From: an uncultured beta proteobacterium
GTDB lineage: Bacteria > Pseudomonadota > Gammaproteobacteria > Burkholderiales > Burkholderiaceae_C
Assembly: GCA_903960915.1 (NCBI GenBank)
Contig: CAJCCO010000009.1
Location: 1 to 64,000, forward strand
DNA length: 64,000 bases
Reading direction: 5' to 3'
Shown: positions 51,530-60,959 of the stretch, piece after piece
How positions within the stretch are numbered: the first letter of the stretch is position 1
How the letters are laid out: every line of letters begins with the position of its first letter
The notes under the pieces: model-generated
What the model was told of the DNA's origin: nothing
What the model saw: the letters and a program-made list of their open reading frames with translations, nothing else
Database searches by the model: none
Position numbers and translations under genes: made by a program

Positions 51530-52339
51530 ATGTCACTTAAAGTACATCACACTTTGCTCCTCACCGGGGCGGCAGGCGGCCTGGGTCAGGCGCTGCGCAG
51601 CCGCTTGAAAGCCAACTGCTCGGTACTGCGCCTGTCAGACCGCGAAGCCCTGGGCGAGGCCCAAAGCGGCGAAGAAGTGGTGCTGGCCGATTTGGCCGAC
51701 GCACAGGCCGTAGAGCAAGCCGTTGCCGGGTGCCAAGCCATTGTGCACATGGGCGGCATGTCGGTTGAAGGGCCGTTTGGCCCCATTTTGCAAGCCAATA
51801 TTCTGGGCGTTTACAACCTCTACGAAGCCGCGCGCAAGCAAGGCGTGAAGCGCGTGGTGTTCGCCAGCTCCAACCACGTGACGGGCTATTACCGCCAAAG
51901 CGACACCATCACCCCGGCGCACCCTCCCCGGCCTGACAGCATGTACGGTGTGAGCAAAGCGTTTGGCGAAGACCTCTCACGCATGTACTTTGACCGCTAC
52001 GGCATAGAGACGGCCTGCATCCGCATTGGCTCGGCTTTTGCAGAACCCAAAGACCGCCGCATGTTGGCCAGTTGGCTGAGTTTTGATGACCTGCACCGCC
52101 TGATCTCCGCTTGCCTGACCACCCCAGTGCTTGGGCACACCATTATTTTTGGCATGTCAGACAACGCGGTGGCGTGGTGGGACAACGCCTCTGTTCGGCA
52201 TGTGGGCTATGTGCCCCAAGACAGCTCCGACGTATTTCGTGACGCCGTCTATGCGCGTACCCCCGAGCCCGATCTGAGTAGCCCTGCCGTGCAGTTTCAG
52301 GGTGGCGGCTTTTTGCTGGCCGGGCCATTTGGCCTTTGA
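51530..52339 (+). CDS. udh: Uronate dehydrogenase
   Basis: A 269-residue extended SDR that oxidises D-galacturonate or D-glucuronate with NAD+ to the aldaro-lactone. The cofactor motif is TGAAGGLGQALRSRL; the active-site sequence includes VVFASSNHVTGYY and YGVSKAFGEDL. The family-specific SAFAEPKDRRMLASWLS is present. It starts the plus-strand operon that runs to garR, 3 bp from the next frame's upstream start. Confidence 0.9.
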   Translation: MSLKVHHTLLLTGAAGGLGQALRSRLKANCSVLRLSDREALGEAQSGEEVVLADLADAQAVEQAVAGCQAIVHMGGMSVEGPFGPILQANILGVYNLYEAARKQGVKRVVFASSNHVTGYYRQSDTITPAHPPRPDSMYGVSKAFGEDLSRMYFDRYGIETACIRIGSAFAEPKDRRMLASWLSFDDLHRLISACLTTPVLGHTIIFGMSDNAVAWWDNASVRHVGYVPQDSSDVFRDAVYARTPEPDLSSPAVQFQGGGFLLAGPFGL

Positions 52340-52374
52340 AACATCGAACGACAACACGAGCGCGCACCCCTGCC

Positions 52375-53286
52375 ATGCAAGCCCAAGTTTTAAGCCCAAC
52401 ACGCGACCGCGTGGGTGAAAGCCCCGTTTGGTCGGTGGCGCAGCAGGCGCTTTACTGGGTTGATATTGAAGGGCGCACAGTGCACCAGCTGGACTGGCAA
52501 ACCAAGCAGCAGTCCTCTTGGGCGCTGGATGAGCGCGTGGGCTGCATTGCCTTGAGTGTGAACCGCACCGTGATTGCCGCCATGGAAACCGGCGTTTTTG
52601 AGCTGGTGCTGGCGCCTGGCGCCCAGGCCCAAAGCCGCCTTCTTGCTTCCATAACGCATCCACAGGCTGACATGCGCTTTAACGATGGGCGCTGCGATGC
52701 GCAAGGCCGCTTCTGGATCAGCACCATGTGCCGCGACATGTCGCTGGCCCAGCCCGCCGGTGGTGTGTATTGCCTGGATGAGCGCGGTTTGACCGGCCCA
52801 GTGGTGCAAGGCCTGATCACACCCAATGGCATGGCTTTCAGCACCGATGGCCAGCGCGCCTACCTGTCTGACTCGCACCCTTCAGTTCAGAAAATTTACA
52901 CACATGACTTTGAGGTGGCTACCGGCCACTGGGGGCCAGGCCGCTTATGGGTGGATATGAAAAACCTGCCGGGCCGCCCCGATGGTGCCGCCGTCGACAC
53001 AGAAAATTGCTATTGGATCTGCGGCAACGACGCCGCTGTGGTGCACCGCTTCAGCCCCCAGGGCGAGTTGCTGTTGTCGCTACCCGTGCCCGTGAGCAAA
53101 CCCGCCATGTGTGCGTTTGGCGGGCCAGCGCTTGACCAACTGCTGGTCACCTCCATTCAACCCGCACAAGCCGCCCCAGGGTTTGACCCCAGCCTGGATG
53201 GCGCCGTGTTCGTTCTGCAAGCCCCGGTTCGCGGCTTGCCAGAGCCCGAATTTTCCCGTTTTCCCGCGACAGTTCATTCCACTTAA
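52375..53286 (+). CDS. SMP-30/gluconolactonase-family lactonase
   Basis: A 303-residue six-blade beta-propeller hydrolase. Metal and catalytic motifs are visible: GESPVWSVAQQALYWVDI, HPQADMRFNDGRCDAQGRFW, ITPNGMAFSTDGQRAYLSDS and RPDGAAVDTENCYW. It would open the aldaro-lactone made by Udh. The ATG at 52375 is preferred; an upstream TTG at 52336 would overlap the udh stop. The TRAP receptor gene follows 19 bp on. Confidence 0.87.
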   Translation: MQAQVLSPTRDRVGESPVWSVAQQALYWVDIEGRTVHQLDWQTKQQSSWALDERVGCIALSVNRTVIAAMETGVFELVLAPGAQAQSRLLASITHPQADMRFNDGRCDAQGRFWISTMCRDMSLAQPAGGVYCLDERGLTGPVVQGLITPNGMAFSTDGQRAYLSDSHPSVQKIYTHDFEVATGHWGPGRLWVDMKNLPGRPDGAAVDTENCYWICGNDAAVVHRFSPQGELLLSLPVPVSKPAMCAFGGPALDQLLVTSIQPAQAAPGFDPSLDGAVFVLQAPVRGLPEPEFSRFPATVHST

Positions 53287-53305
53287 ATTACTCCAGGAGA
53301 CCTTC

Positions 53306-54295
53306 ATGACATTTCGTCGTCACTTCATTTCGCTCACCTTGGCCTCCACGGCCGCCTTCACGCTGTACGCGCCTTTGAGCGCCTCCGCTCAGACGGTTCT
53401 CAAAGCCGCTGACGTGCACCCACCGGGCTACCCCAATGTGGTGGCGATTGAGAACTTGGGCAAAAAACTTGAAACTGCCACCAAGGGCAAGTACAAGATG
53501 CAGATGTACCCCAGCAGCGTGTTGGGCGGCGAAAAAGAAATGATTGAACAGGTGCAAGTGGGCGCCATCAATATTTTGCGCACCTCACTGGGGCCATTGG
53601 GTACCGTGGTGCCTGAGGTCAATGTGTTCAACATGCCTTTCGTGTTCCGCAACGAAGCCCACATGCGCGCCGTGATTGATGGCGCTATTGGCCAAGAGCT
53701 GCTGGACAAAATTACCGCCAGCCCCGCCAAGATGGTGGCACTGGGCTGGATGGACGGTGGCTCACGCAGCCTGTACACCAAAAAGCCAGTCAAAACACCA
53801 GCTGATCTCAAAGGCATGAAAGTGCGCATGATGGGCAACCCCCTCTTTGTTGACACCATGAACGCCATGGGCGGCAACGGCATTGCCATGGGTTACGGCG
53901 AGGTGTTCAGCGCGCTGCAAACCGGCGTGTTGGATGGTGCAGAAAACAACCCACCCAGCATGTTCACCTCTAACCACTTCAGCGCGGGCACCAAGTACTA
54001 CGCGCAAACCAACCACCTGATCATTCCTGAGATTTTTGTGATGGCACGCCCCACCTGGGACAAGATGAGCAAAGACGAGCAGGCGATGGTGTTGAAGTTC
54101 TCCAAAGAAGCGCAAATAGAGCAGCGTGCCCTTTGGGACAAGAGCGTGGCCGATTACACGGTCAAGCTGAAGGCGGCTGGCGTGGAGTTTGTCAGCGTGG
54201 ACCAGAAACCTTTCTATGACGCTACCGCAGCGGTGCGCGCCAAGTACGGTGCTGCTTACGCAGAACTGATCAAACGCATTGAAGCGGTGAAGTAA
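53306..54295 (+). CDS. dctP: TRAP transporter substrate-binding protein (aldarate/uronate)
   Basis: A 329-residue periplasmic receptor with a Sec signal (FISLTLASTAAFTLYAPLSA then SAQ). The ligand-binding arginine lies in GMKVRMMGNPL, and GVLDGAENNPPS is the usual DctP motif. AGGAGA precedes the ATG. It sits between the lactonase and permease genes, so it should recognise hexuronates or aldarates. A terminator-like hairpin follows. Confidence 0.88.
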   Translation: MTFRRHFISLTLASTAAFTLYAPLSASAQTVLKAADVHPPGYPNVVAIENLGKKLETATKGKYKMQMYPSSVLGGEKEMIEQVQVGAINILRTSLGPLGTVVPEVNVFNMPFVFRNEAHMRAVIDGAIGQELLDKITASPAKMVALGWMDGGSRSLYTKKPVKTPADLKGMKVRMMGNPLFVDTMNAMGGNGIAMGYGEVFSALQTGVLDGAENNPPSMFTSNHFSAGTKYYAQTNHLIIPEIFVMARPTWDKMSKDEQAMVLKFSKEAQIEQRALWDKSVADYTVKLKAAGVEFVSVDQKPFYDATAAVRAKYGAAYAELIKRIEAVK

Positions 54296-54310
54296 ACACT
54301 TTTCATCCTG

Positions 54311-54341
54311 CCCCGCTGACGCTTAGCGCTAGCGGGGTTTT
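54311..54341 (+). terminator. Hairpin plus T run between receptor and permease genes
   Basis: CCCCGCT and AGCGGGG form a 7-bp stem around a 13-base loop that itself contains a small AGCGCT palindrome, followed directly by TTTT. It lies 16 bp after the dctP stop and before dctQ. A partial terminator there would give more receptor than permease, as is common in binding-protein transporters. Confidence 0.6.
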
Positions 54342-54391
54342 GCAGTGATTGCCCGGTCTCTGACAGGGCCTTTTCCTTTAGATAGCGCGGT

Positions 54392-54931
54392 ATGAAAGAA
54401 AAAATCCATTCCATTCTTGATGGGGTCTACCAGTTGTCCATTTGGACGGCAGGTGTAGCCATTGTTTTCATGAGCATCATCATCCCTATTGGGGTTTTTG
54501 CCCGCTATGTGCTGGGCTTTGGCGCCCAATGGCCCGAGCCCATTGCCATCATGTTGATGGTAATTTTTACCTTTCTTGGCGCTGCCGCCGCGTACCGCGC
54601 CGGTGCCCACATTGCGGTGGCCATGATGACCGATCGCCTGGCACCGCCGATGCAAAAAATTGCCGAATACCTGGTCGACGCCGCCATGGCGGCCGTCTGC
54701 CTGTTTGGCATGGTGTACGGCACGAAACTGTGCTTGGGCACCATGGGGCAAACCCTGGCCGAACTGCCCTGGATGCCTGTTGGCTACTCCTACATACCGC
54801 TGCCCCTGGGTGCGTTTTTAACCTTCTTGTTTGTGCTTGAAAAAGTGCTGTTTGGCTCTCAACACCAACGTGCCGTGGTTCGCTTTGACCACTCGCTGGA
54901 AGAGTCAGCCCCCACCCCTGAAGGAGCATAA
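54392..54931 (+). CDS. dctQ: TRAP transporter small permease subunit
   Basis: A 179-residue DctQ-type protein with four hydrophobic helices (YQLSIWTAGVAIVFMSIIIP; EPIAIMLMVIFTFLGAAAAY). It lies 3 bp before dctM. The RBS is weak, and the terminator-like hairpin sits 51 bp upstream. Confidence 0.85.
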   Translation: MKEKIHSILDGVYQLSIWTAGVAIVFMSIIIPIGVFARYVLGFGAQWPEPIAIMLMVIFTFLGAAAAYRAGAHIAVAMMTDRLAPPMQKIAEYLVDAAMAAVCLFGMVYGTKLCLGTMGQTLAELPWMPVGYSYIPLPLGAFLTFLFVLEKVLFGSQHQRAVVRFDHSLEESAPTPEGA

Positions 54932-54933
54932 GC

Positions 54934-56217
54934 ATGGATGCACTGGTTTTAATGGGCAGCTTTGCCCTTCTCATGCTCATCGGCATGCCCGTGGCTTACG
55001 CACTGGGCCTGGCTTCTTTGGCCGGCGCCTTGTGGATTGATCTTCCGCTGGATGCAGTGATGATTCAACTCAGCAGCGGCGTGAACAAGTTTTCGCTGCT
55101 GGCTATCCCGTTCTTTGTTCTGGCCGGCGCCTTGATGGCCGAAGGCGGCATGTCGCGCCGCCTGGTGGCCTTTGCCAGCGTGCTGGTGGGCTTTGTGCGC
55201 GGCGGTTTATCGCTGGTCAACATTCTGGCTTCAACCTTTTTTGGCGGCATATCGGGCTCGGCTGTGGCCGACACCGCCTCCATTGGCTCGGTGCTTATTC
55301 CTGAGATGGAGCGCAAAGGCTATCCGCGCGACTTCGCCACCGCCGTGACCGTGAGCGGCTCCGTCCAGGCGATTCTGATTCCACCCAGCCACAACATGGT
55401 GATTTACGCCATGGCAGCGGGTGGCTCGGTTTCAGTCGCCGCACTGTTTCTGGCAGGCTTGGTACCCGGCTTGATGCTGGGCGCCATGTTGGCCGCCTAT
55501 TGCTTGTACGTGGCGCGCAAAAGAAACTTCCCCAAAGGCGAGGTCATTCCGCTCAAACAGGCGCTCAAAATTTGCGTAGAGGCCATGTGGGGTCTGATGA
55601 CCATGGTGATCATTCTGGGCGGCATCATGACCGGCGTGTTCACCGCCAACGAGTCAGCCTCCATTGCGGTGATCTGGGCGTTCTTTGTGACCATGTTCAT
55701 CTACCGCGATTACAAGTGGCGCGACCTGCCCAAGCTGGTGCACCGCACCGTAAAAACCGTCACCGTGGTGATGATTTTGATTGGGTTTGCCGCCACCTTT
55801 GGCTATGTCATGACGCTGATGCAAATTCCGATGAAGATCACCACGCTGTTCACCTCGCTGAGCAACAACCCCTACGTGATTTTGTTTTTCATCAACATCA
55901 TGCTGCTGGTTCTGGGGACCTTGATGGACATGGCGCCGCTGATTTTGATCCTCACACCCATACTGCTCCCGGTGGTCAAAACACTGGGTGTGGACCCGGT
56001 GCACTTTGGCATCATCATCATGGTCAACCTGGGTATTGGCTTGCTCACGCCGCCGGTGGGCTCGGTGCTGTTTGTGGGCAGTGCGGTCGGTAAATTAAAG
56101 ATAGAAGCCTTGGTCAAGGCGATGTACCCGTTCTTTGGGGTGCTGCTGTTGCTGCTGGCCCTGGTGACCTATGTGCCAGCGCTCACCCTGTGGCTGCCGC
56201 GCATGATGGGTGTCTAG
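54934..56217 (+). CDS. dctM: TRAP transporter large permease subunit
   Basis: A 427-residue DctM-type permease with about 12 membrane segments ([39 protein letters not shown] as family signature). It completes the DctPQM set of the aldarate cluster. The frame of garD begins within its last bases or just after. Confidence 0.9.
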   Translation: MDALVLMGSFALLMLIGMPVAYALGLASLAGALWIDLPLDAVMIQLSSGVNKFSLLAIPFFVLAGALMAEGGMSRRLVAFASVLVGFVRGGLSLVNILASTFFGGISGSAVADTASIGSVLIPEMERKGYPRDFATAVTVSGSVQAILIPPSHNMVIYAMAAGGSVSVAALFLAGLVPGLMLGAMLAAYCLYVARKRNFPKGEVIPLKQALKICVEAMWGLMTMVIILGGIMTGVFTANESASIAVIWAFFVTMFIYRDYKWRDLPKLVHRTVKTVTVVMILIGFAATFGYVMTLMQIPMKITTLFTSLSNNPYVILFFINIMLLVLGTLMDMAPLILILTPILLPVVKTLGVDPVHFGIIIMVNLGIGLLTPPVGSVLFVGSAVGKLKIEALVKAMYPFFGVLLLLLALVTYVPALTLWLPRMMGV

Positions 56218-56236
56218 TCTGACAAGGGTGCCCGAG

Positions 56237-57775
56237 ATGAATCCCCTGTCCATTCGCATGCATGACGCCGATAACGTCGCCATCGTCGCCAACGACGGTG
56301 GCCTGCCGGCTGGCAGTGTGTTGCAAGACGGCCTCAAGCTGCTGGAGAAAGTGCCGCAGGGGCATAAGGTGTCGCTGGTGCCCATTGCCAAGGACACTGC
56401 CGTGTTGCGCTACAACGTGCCTATTGGCTACGCCCTGAAGGACATTCCTGCGGGCAGTTGGGTGCATGAGCGCTTGCTGCACATGCCAGCGGCACGCAGC
56501 CTTGACAACCTGCCCCTCGCCACGCAACAGCCAGCCCCGCTGGAGCCGCTTGCGGGCTACACCTTTGAGGGCTACCGCAATGCCGATGGCTCGGTGGGCA
56601 CGCGCAATATTCTGGCCATCACCACCACGGTTCAATGTGTGGCTGGTGTGGTGGAGTTCGCCGTGAAGCGCATCAAAGCAGAGATGCTGCCGCGCTTTCC
56701 CCATGTTGACGATGTGGTGGGGCTGGAACACAGCTACGGCTGCGGCGTAGCCATTGATGCGCCAGATGCCATCATTCCCATCCGCACGCTGCGCAACATC
56801 AGCCGCAACCCCAACTTTGGCGGCGAGGTGATGGTGGTCAGTCTCGGCTGCGAAAAGCTGCAGCCCGAGCGCTTACTCCCCCCGGGCAGCATTGAACTCA
56901 AGGCCGGTGCCGAGCTCGACGTGGTTTGCCTGCAAGCGCCCGCCCACGTGGGCTTTATGTCCATGATCGACGCCATCATGGCCTCTGCCCTGCCCCACCT
57001 GGAACGCCTGAACGCGCGGCGCCGCGAGACCGTGCCCGCCAGTGAACTGGTGGTAGGTGTGCAATGCGGGGGCAGCGATGCGTTCTCCGGTGTCACGGCC
57101 AACCCGGCAGTGGGCTTTGCCACCGATTTATTAGTGCGGGCGGGCGCTACCGCCCTGTTTTCAGAAACCACTGAAGTACGCGATGCCATAGACCAGATGA
57201 CCGCGCGCGCAGTCAGCCCCGAAGTAGCCCAAGCCATGGTGCGCGAAATGGCCTGGTACGACGCCTATCTGCAACGTGGCAGCGCAGACCGCAGCGCCAA
57301 CACCACGCCGGGTAACAAGGCGGGGGGCTTGTCCAACATCGTGGAAAAAGCGATGGGCTCCATCGTCAAATCCGGCACGGTGCCCATCAGTGGCGTGCTC
57401 TCTCCCGGTGAAAAAGCCAGCAGCAAAGGCCTGCTCTACGCGGCCACACCGGCCAGCGATTTCATATGCGGCACGCTGCAACTTGCAGCCGGCATGAACC
57501 TGCATGTTTTCACCACCGGGCGTGGCACGCCTTATGGACTGGCTGAAGTGCCGGTCATCAAAGTAGCCACCCGCACCGAACTGGCCACCCGCTGGCACGA
57601 CCTGATGGACGTGAACGCCGGGCGCATTGCCGACGGTGAAGCCTCCATTGCCGATGTGGGCTGGGAACTGTTTCATTTGATGCTGGACGTGGCCAGCGGC
57701 CGTAAAAAAACCTGGGCAGAACACTGGGAGCTGCACAACGCTTTGGTGCTGTTCAACCCTGCCCCCATAACCTGA
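56237..57775 (+). CDS. garD: Galactarate dehydratase
   Basis: About 512 residues of the UxaA/GarD family. The N-terminal SAF domain ([28 protein letters not shown]) is close to remembered GarD. The dehydratase part has [41 protein letters not shown] and TGRGTPYGL. It converts galactarate to 5-keto-4-deoxyglucarate, the same product as GudD. The ATG at 56237 is chosen; a GTG at 56210 would overlap dctM. Confidence 0.88.
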   Translation: MNPLSIRMHDADNVAIVANDGGLPAGSVLQDGLKLLEKVPQGHKVSLVPIAKDTAVLRYNVPIGYALKDIPAGSWVHERLLHMPAARSLDNLPLATQQPAPLEPLAGYTFEGYRNADGSVGTRNILAITTTVQCVAGVVEFAVKRIKAEMLPRFPHVDDVVGLEHSYGCGVAIDAPDAIIPIRTLRNISRNPNFGGEVMVVSLGCEKLQPERLLPPGSIELKAGAELDVVCLQAPAHVGFMSMIDAIMASALPHLERLNARRRETVPASELVVGVQCGGSDAFSGVTANPAVGFATDLLVRAGATALFSETTEVRDAIDQMTARAVSPEVAQAMVREMAWYDAYLQRGSADRSANTTPGNKAGGLSNIVEKAMGSIVKSGTVPISGVLSPGEKASSKGLLYAATPASDFICGTLQLAAGMNLHVFTTGRGTPYGLAEVPVIKVATRTELATRWHDLMDVNAGRIADGEASIADVGWELFHLMLDVASGRKKTWAEHWELHNALVLFNPAPIT

Positions 57776-57788
57776 AAGACACCGCCCT

Positions 57789-58583
57789 ATGACACCCACC
57801 TCGCCCTACCCTACCCCCTACCAAGCCTTTCCCAATTCCTTCAAAAAGAGCCTGCTGGAGGGCCAACGCCTGATTGGCTGTTGGGCCTCGCTGTCTAACG
57901 CCATTACCACCGAAATATTGGGCGTCGCGGGGTTCGACTGGATCCTGCTTGACGGCGAACATGCCCCCAACGACGTGGCCACGTTTGTGCCCCAGCTCAT
58001 GGCGCTCAAAGACAGTTGCAGCGCGCCAGTGGTGCGTCCGGCCAGCAACAACGAAGTTGAAATCAAGCGTCTGCTGGATGCTGGCTTTTACAACTTCTTA
58101 ATTCCCATGGTGCACAACGCAGCAGATGCTGCGCGTGCGGTTGCCGCCACCCGTTACCCGCCCGAAGGCGTGCGCGGCGTGTCCATTTCGCAGCGCAGCA
58201 ATCGCTATGGCACGGTGCCCAATTACTTTCAGGAGATCAATCGCCACACCTCGGTGTCTGTGCAGATTGAGAGCCCGCAAGGCGTGGCTGCAGCGGCTGA
58301 AATTGCGTCAACCCCAGGGGTTGACTGTGTGTTTGTCGGTCCGTCAGACTTGGCCGCCACCATGGGGCACCTAGGCAATGCGGCTCACCCCGAGGTACAA
58401 GCCGCCATTGCCCACATTTTTGAAGAAACCAAACGTGCAGGCAAGGCCTGCGGCATTTTGGCGCCCGTTGAAGCCGATGCGCGCCGTTACATGGCCATGG
58501 GCGCCACGCTGGTGGCCGTGGGCAGTGACTTGGGCGCTTTCAGGGGCGCCACCCAGGCCCTCAAAGACCGCTACAACGCCTGA
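57789..58583 (+). CDS. garL: 2-dehydro-3-deoxyglucarate aldolase
   Basis: A 264-residue HpcH/HpaI-fold class II aldolase. It cleaves ketodeoxyglucarate into pyruvate and tartronate semialdehyde. Visible motifs: [30 protein letters not shown] (catalytic/metal region), [19 protein letters not shown], and VQIESPQGV with [12 protein letters not shown]. It lies 13 bp after garD and 12 bp before garR. Confidence 0.9.
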   Translation: MTPTSPYPTPYQAFPNSFKKSLLEGQRLIGCWASLSNAITTEILGVAGFDWILLDGEHAPNDVATFVPQLMALKDSCSAPVVRPASNNEVEIKRLLDAGFYNFLIPMVHNAADAARAVAATRYPPEGVRGVSISQRSNRYGTVPNYFQEINRHTSVSVQIESPQGVAAAAEIASTPGVDCVFVGPSDLAATMGHLGNAAHPEVQAAIAHIFEETKRAGKACGILAPVEADARRYMAMGATLVAVGSDLGAFRGATQALKDRYNA

Positions 58584-58595
58584 CCAAAACACACC

Positions 58596-59495
58596 ATGCA
58601 CACTCTCGGATTTATCGGCCTGGGCATCATGGGTGCGCCCATGGCGGCCCATTTGTTAGCCGCCGGCCACACCGTTCACCTTCACACTCGCAGCCAGATA
58701 CCCGCGCCATTGCTACAAGCCGGCGGCTTGGCTTGCAGCAGCGCCCAAGAGGTGGCCGAGAAAGCCGACATTATTTTCATGATGCTGCCCGACACACCCG
58801 ATGTTGAAGCGGTGTTGTTCAGTGCGCAAGGCGTTGCGGCTGGGCTCACGTCTGGCAAGACTGTGGTGGACATGAGCTCTATGTCACCGGTGCTGACCAA
58901 AGCGTTCGCTAGCAAGATAAACGAGCTGGGCTGCGAGTACATGGATGCCCCCGTCTCAGGCGGTGAAGTGGGGGCCAAGGCGGCCAGCTTGACCATCATG
59001 GTGGGGGCCACTGAGGCGACTTTTGAGAAGGTGTTGCCCTTGTTGCAATGCCTGGGAAAAAACATCACCTTGGTGGGCTCCAACGGCGATGGCCAGACCT
59101 GCAAGGTGGCCAATCAGATCATTGTGGCTTTGAATATTGCAGCGGTTGGTGAGGCCTTGCTGTTTGCCAGCAAGGCAGGCGCCGATCCAGCCAAAGTGCG
59201 ACAGGCGCTGATGGGCGGCTTTGCCGCTTCGCGCATTCTGGAAGTGCATGGCGAGCGCATGATCAAGCGCACCTTCAACCCGGGGTTTCGCATTGGCTTG
59301 CACCAAAAAGACCTGGGTCTGGCACTGCAAGGGGCGCGTGAGTTGGGGCTTGCGCTTCCGCAGACGGCTGGTGCGGCCCAGTTGATGCAGGTGTGCAGTG
59401 CCAACGGTCTGGAAAACCTAGACCATTCAGGCCTGGTCAGAGCCTTGGAGATCATGGGCAATCACCAAGTGGCAGAAGATCCCAGCCCGACCTGA
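58596..59495 (+). CDS. garR: Tartronate semialdehyde reductase
   Basis: A 299-residue beta-hydroxyacid dehydrogenase. The NAD motif GLGIMGAPMAAHLLAAGH opens the protein; the substrate motif DAPVSGGEVGAKAASLTIMV and the catalytic lysine region GQTCKVANQI follow. It reduces tartronate semialdehyde to D-glycerate, which the glycerate 2-kinase in this cluster consumes. It is the last gene of the operon. Confidence 0.92.
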   Translation: MHTLGFIGLGIMGAPMAAHLLAAGHTVHLHTRSQIPAPLLQAGGLACSSAQEVAEKADIIFMMLPDTPDVEAVLFSAQGVAAGLTSGKTVVDMSSMSPVLTKAFASKINELGCEYMDAPVSGGEVGAKAASLTIMVGATEATFEKVLPLLQCLGKNITLVGSNGDGQTCKVANQIIVALNIAAVGEALLFASKAGADPAKVRQALMGGFAASRILEVHGERMIKRTFNPGFRIGLHQKDLGLALQGARELGLALPQTAGAAQLMQVCSANGLENLDHSGLVRALEIMGNHQVAEDPSPT

Positions 59496-59525
59496 ACCCT
59501 TAGCGATTAGCCTGTGAAGTGGCGG

Positions 59526-59963
59526 CTAAACCCGCACCACCAGCACGGCCACTTTGGTATGCGACAACACGGCTTGCGTGACGCTACCGAGCACCAGTTT
59601 TTCTAGGCCGCTGCGGCCGTGAGAGCCCATGACGATCAGGTCAGCCTGGAGGGCGTCAGCGGTTTCCACCACACCGCGCCAGGGGGCGTGCGATTCCACG
59701 ATAGAAGACTCTGCATTAATGCCGGCGTCCTTGAAGGCAGCTTTGGCTTCATCCATGGCTTTGTTGGCCTCGGCCGTGGCGGCGCTGAAATAATCAGCCT
59801 GACCGTAGGCAAAGTCGGTGCCCACGCCGGTGAAGGGGTACGGGTCCAGCACAAAAATGGCGGTAACGCGGCTGCCAAAGGCACGGGCCAAGCCAATGGT
59901 TTTGTCTACCGCCAACTGTGAGGTAGGTGAACCATCGACCGGAACGAGAATGTGCTTGAACAT
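59526..59963 (-). CDS. Universal stress protein
   Basis: A 145-residue UspA-fold protein. The ATP-binding loop is present in GSHGRSGLEKLVLGSVTQ near the C-terminus, with the N-terminal FKHILVPVDGSPTSQLAV. Such proteins help survival in starvation or anaerobiosis. An FNR-type box lies 60 bp before the start, so it is probably induced at low oxygen. Confidence 0.9.
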   Translation of the reverse strand: MFKHILVPVDGSPTSQLAVDKTIGLARAFGSRVTAIFVLDPYPFTGVGTDFAYGQADYFSAATAEANKAMDEAKAAFKDAGINAESSIVESHAPWRGVVETADALQADLIVMGSHGRSGLEKLVLGSVTQAVLSHTKVAVLVVRV

Positions 59964-60022
59964 GGTGACAACTCCTGGTGACTTGATGCCAGCGAGTGTG
60001 GCGCCTCGACAAGCGCCTGGCG

Positions 60023-60036
60023 TTGACGTTGATCAA
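60023..60036 (-). promoter_or_regulatory. FNR/Anr-type box before universal stress protein gene
   Basis: On the plus strand TTGACGTTGATCAA matches 9 of 10 bases of TTGAT-N4-ATCAA. Read toward the usp gene (start 59963), a -10-like CACACT begins 36 bp from the box, giving a start point near 59988 and a leader of about 25 nt. Confidence 0.65.
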
Positions 60037-60037
60037 G

Positions 60038-60808
60038 CTAGGGCGCATCCTCCTGAAAGCCCCTGGCGCGCAGGGTGATGACCAGGGTGTCCCGGTAGGT
60101 GGCAGCGCCATCGGCTTGAACTGGTTGAAGGGGTTGAAGGGGTTGTATGGGCGTGGTCTCGTGCACCACGCGGGCGTCGTCAAGCAACAGCAGCGACCAG
60201 GGCTCGGTCAGCGTGAAGCGCTGGCCATTGGGGCCAGCGGCCTCAAACACCCGGGTCTCTCCGCCTTTGACGCCTTGGCGGTCTACCAAAAACACCGCCA
60301 CCATGTCAACGCCATCGCGGTGCGCGCCCTCAGGCGTGGGGCGACCAATGCCATTGGTGGTGTCAATGCGAAACTGGTGCGCCTCAACATACCAAGGCTG
60401 GCTGCCTTTGAGGCCAGAACAAACTTGCCCCAGCCACAGCAGCAGGTGTTGCCAAGCCGCCTGGCTGACCAACGCGGAATCCATGGGCTCAAACAGGCGC
60501 TGCATACCGCCGTGCAAGGCGTTGTATTCCAGCGGTTGCCAATGGGCGCGGTGCGCCACTTGTGTCAGCTGCGCACCATTGACCACAAAACAAGAGTGAC
60601 GGCGTTTGCGGTAGCGGCCGCCGTCTTTCAAGAAATTGTCAGATGGCAAGTTGGCCCAAAACGGACGCCAGGCAGCCAGCGCCGGGGCCGGGCAAGCGCT
60701 CAAAGTTTCCACGGCTTGGGCATCAATCACGGCATGGCCCTGGTCTTGCAGAACAGACACCAACTCAGCCGGATTGGCCAGAAATGGGGGGTGAAAGAAA
60801 ATAGTCAT
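60038..60808 (-). CDS. 2OG-Fe dioxygenase-family protein
   Basis: A 256-residue Fe(II)/2-oxoglutarate-dependent oxygenase, similar in pattern to the family that includes free amino-acid hydroxylases. Iron ligands are visible in HRDGVDMVAVFLVD and VVHETTP, and the 2-oxoglutarate arginine in RDTLVITLRARGF. A short repeat IQPLQPLQPVQ follows the distal histidine. The ATG at 60808 is chosen over an upstream TTG. It lies between two genes with FNR-type boxes. Substrate unknown. Confidence 0.78.
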   Translation of the reverse strand: MTIFFHPPFLANPAELVSVLQDQGHAVIDAQAVETLSACPAPALAAWRPFWANLPSDNFLKDGGRYRKRRHSCFVVNGAQLTQVAHRAHWQPLEYNALHGGMQRLFEPMDSALVSQAAWQHLLLWLGQVCSGLKGSQPWYVEAHQFRIDTTNGIGRPTPEGAHRDGVDMVAVFLVDRQGVKGGETRVFEAAGPNGQRFTLTEPWSLLLLDDARVVHETTPIQPLQPLQPVQADGAATYRDTLVITLRARGFQEDAP

Positions 60809-60890
60809 AAGCCCCAAGCTTAACGTCTGATGCGGGCCGGACTGCGCCCCAAATTAAATTCAGAAAAATGTGAACAACTCCCGATATTGT

Positions 60891-60904
60891 CTGATTTGCA
60901 TCAA
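60891..60904 (+). promoter_or_regulatory. FNR/Anr-type box before bacteriohaemerythrin gene
   Basis: CTGATTTGCATCAA matches 9 of 10 bases of TTGAT-N4-ATCAA. TAAGCT begins at 60926, 35 bp from the start of the box, as in the eRF1-like promoter at 9500. The predicted start is near 60939 with a 21-nt leader to the ATG at 60960. Confidence 0.65.
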
Positions 60905-60959
60905 TGGCGGGGGCTGCAAAACACCTAAGCTGCGCCTATCACTTTCAGGAAGCACGCTC

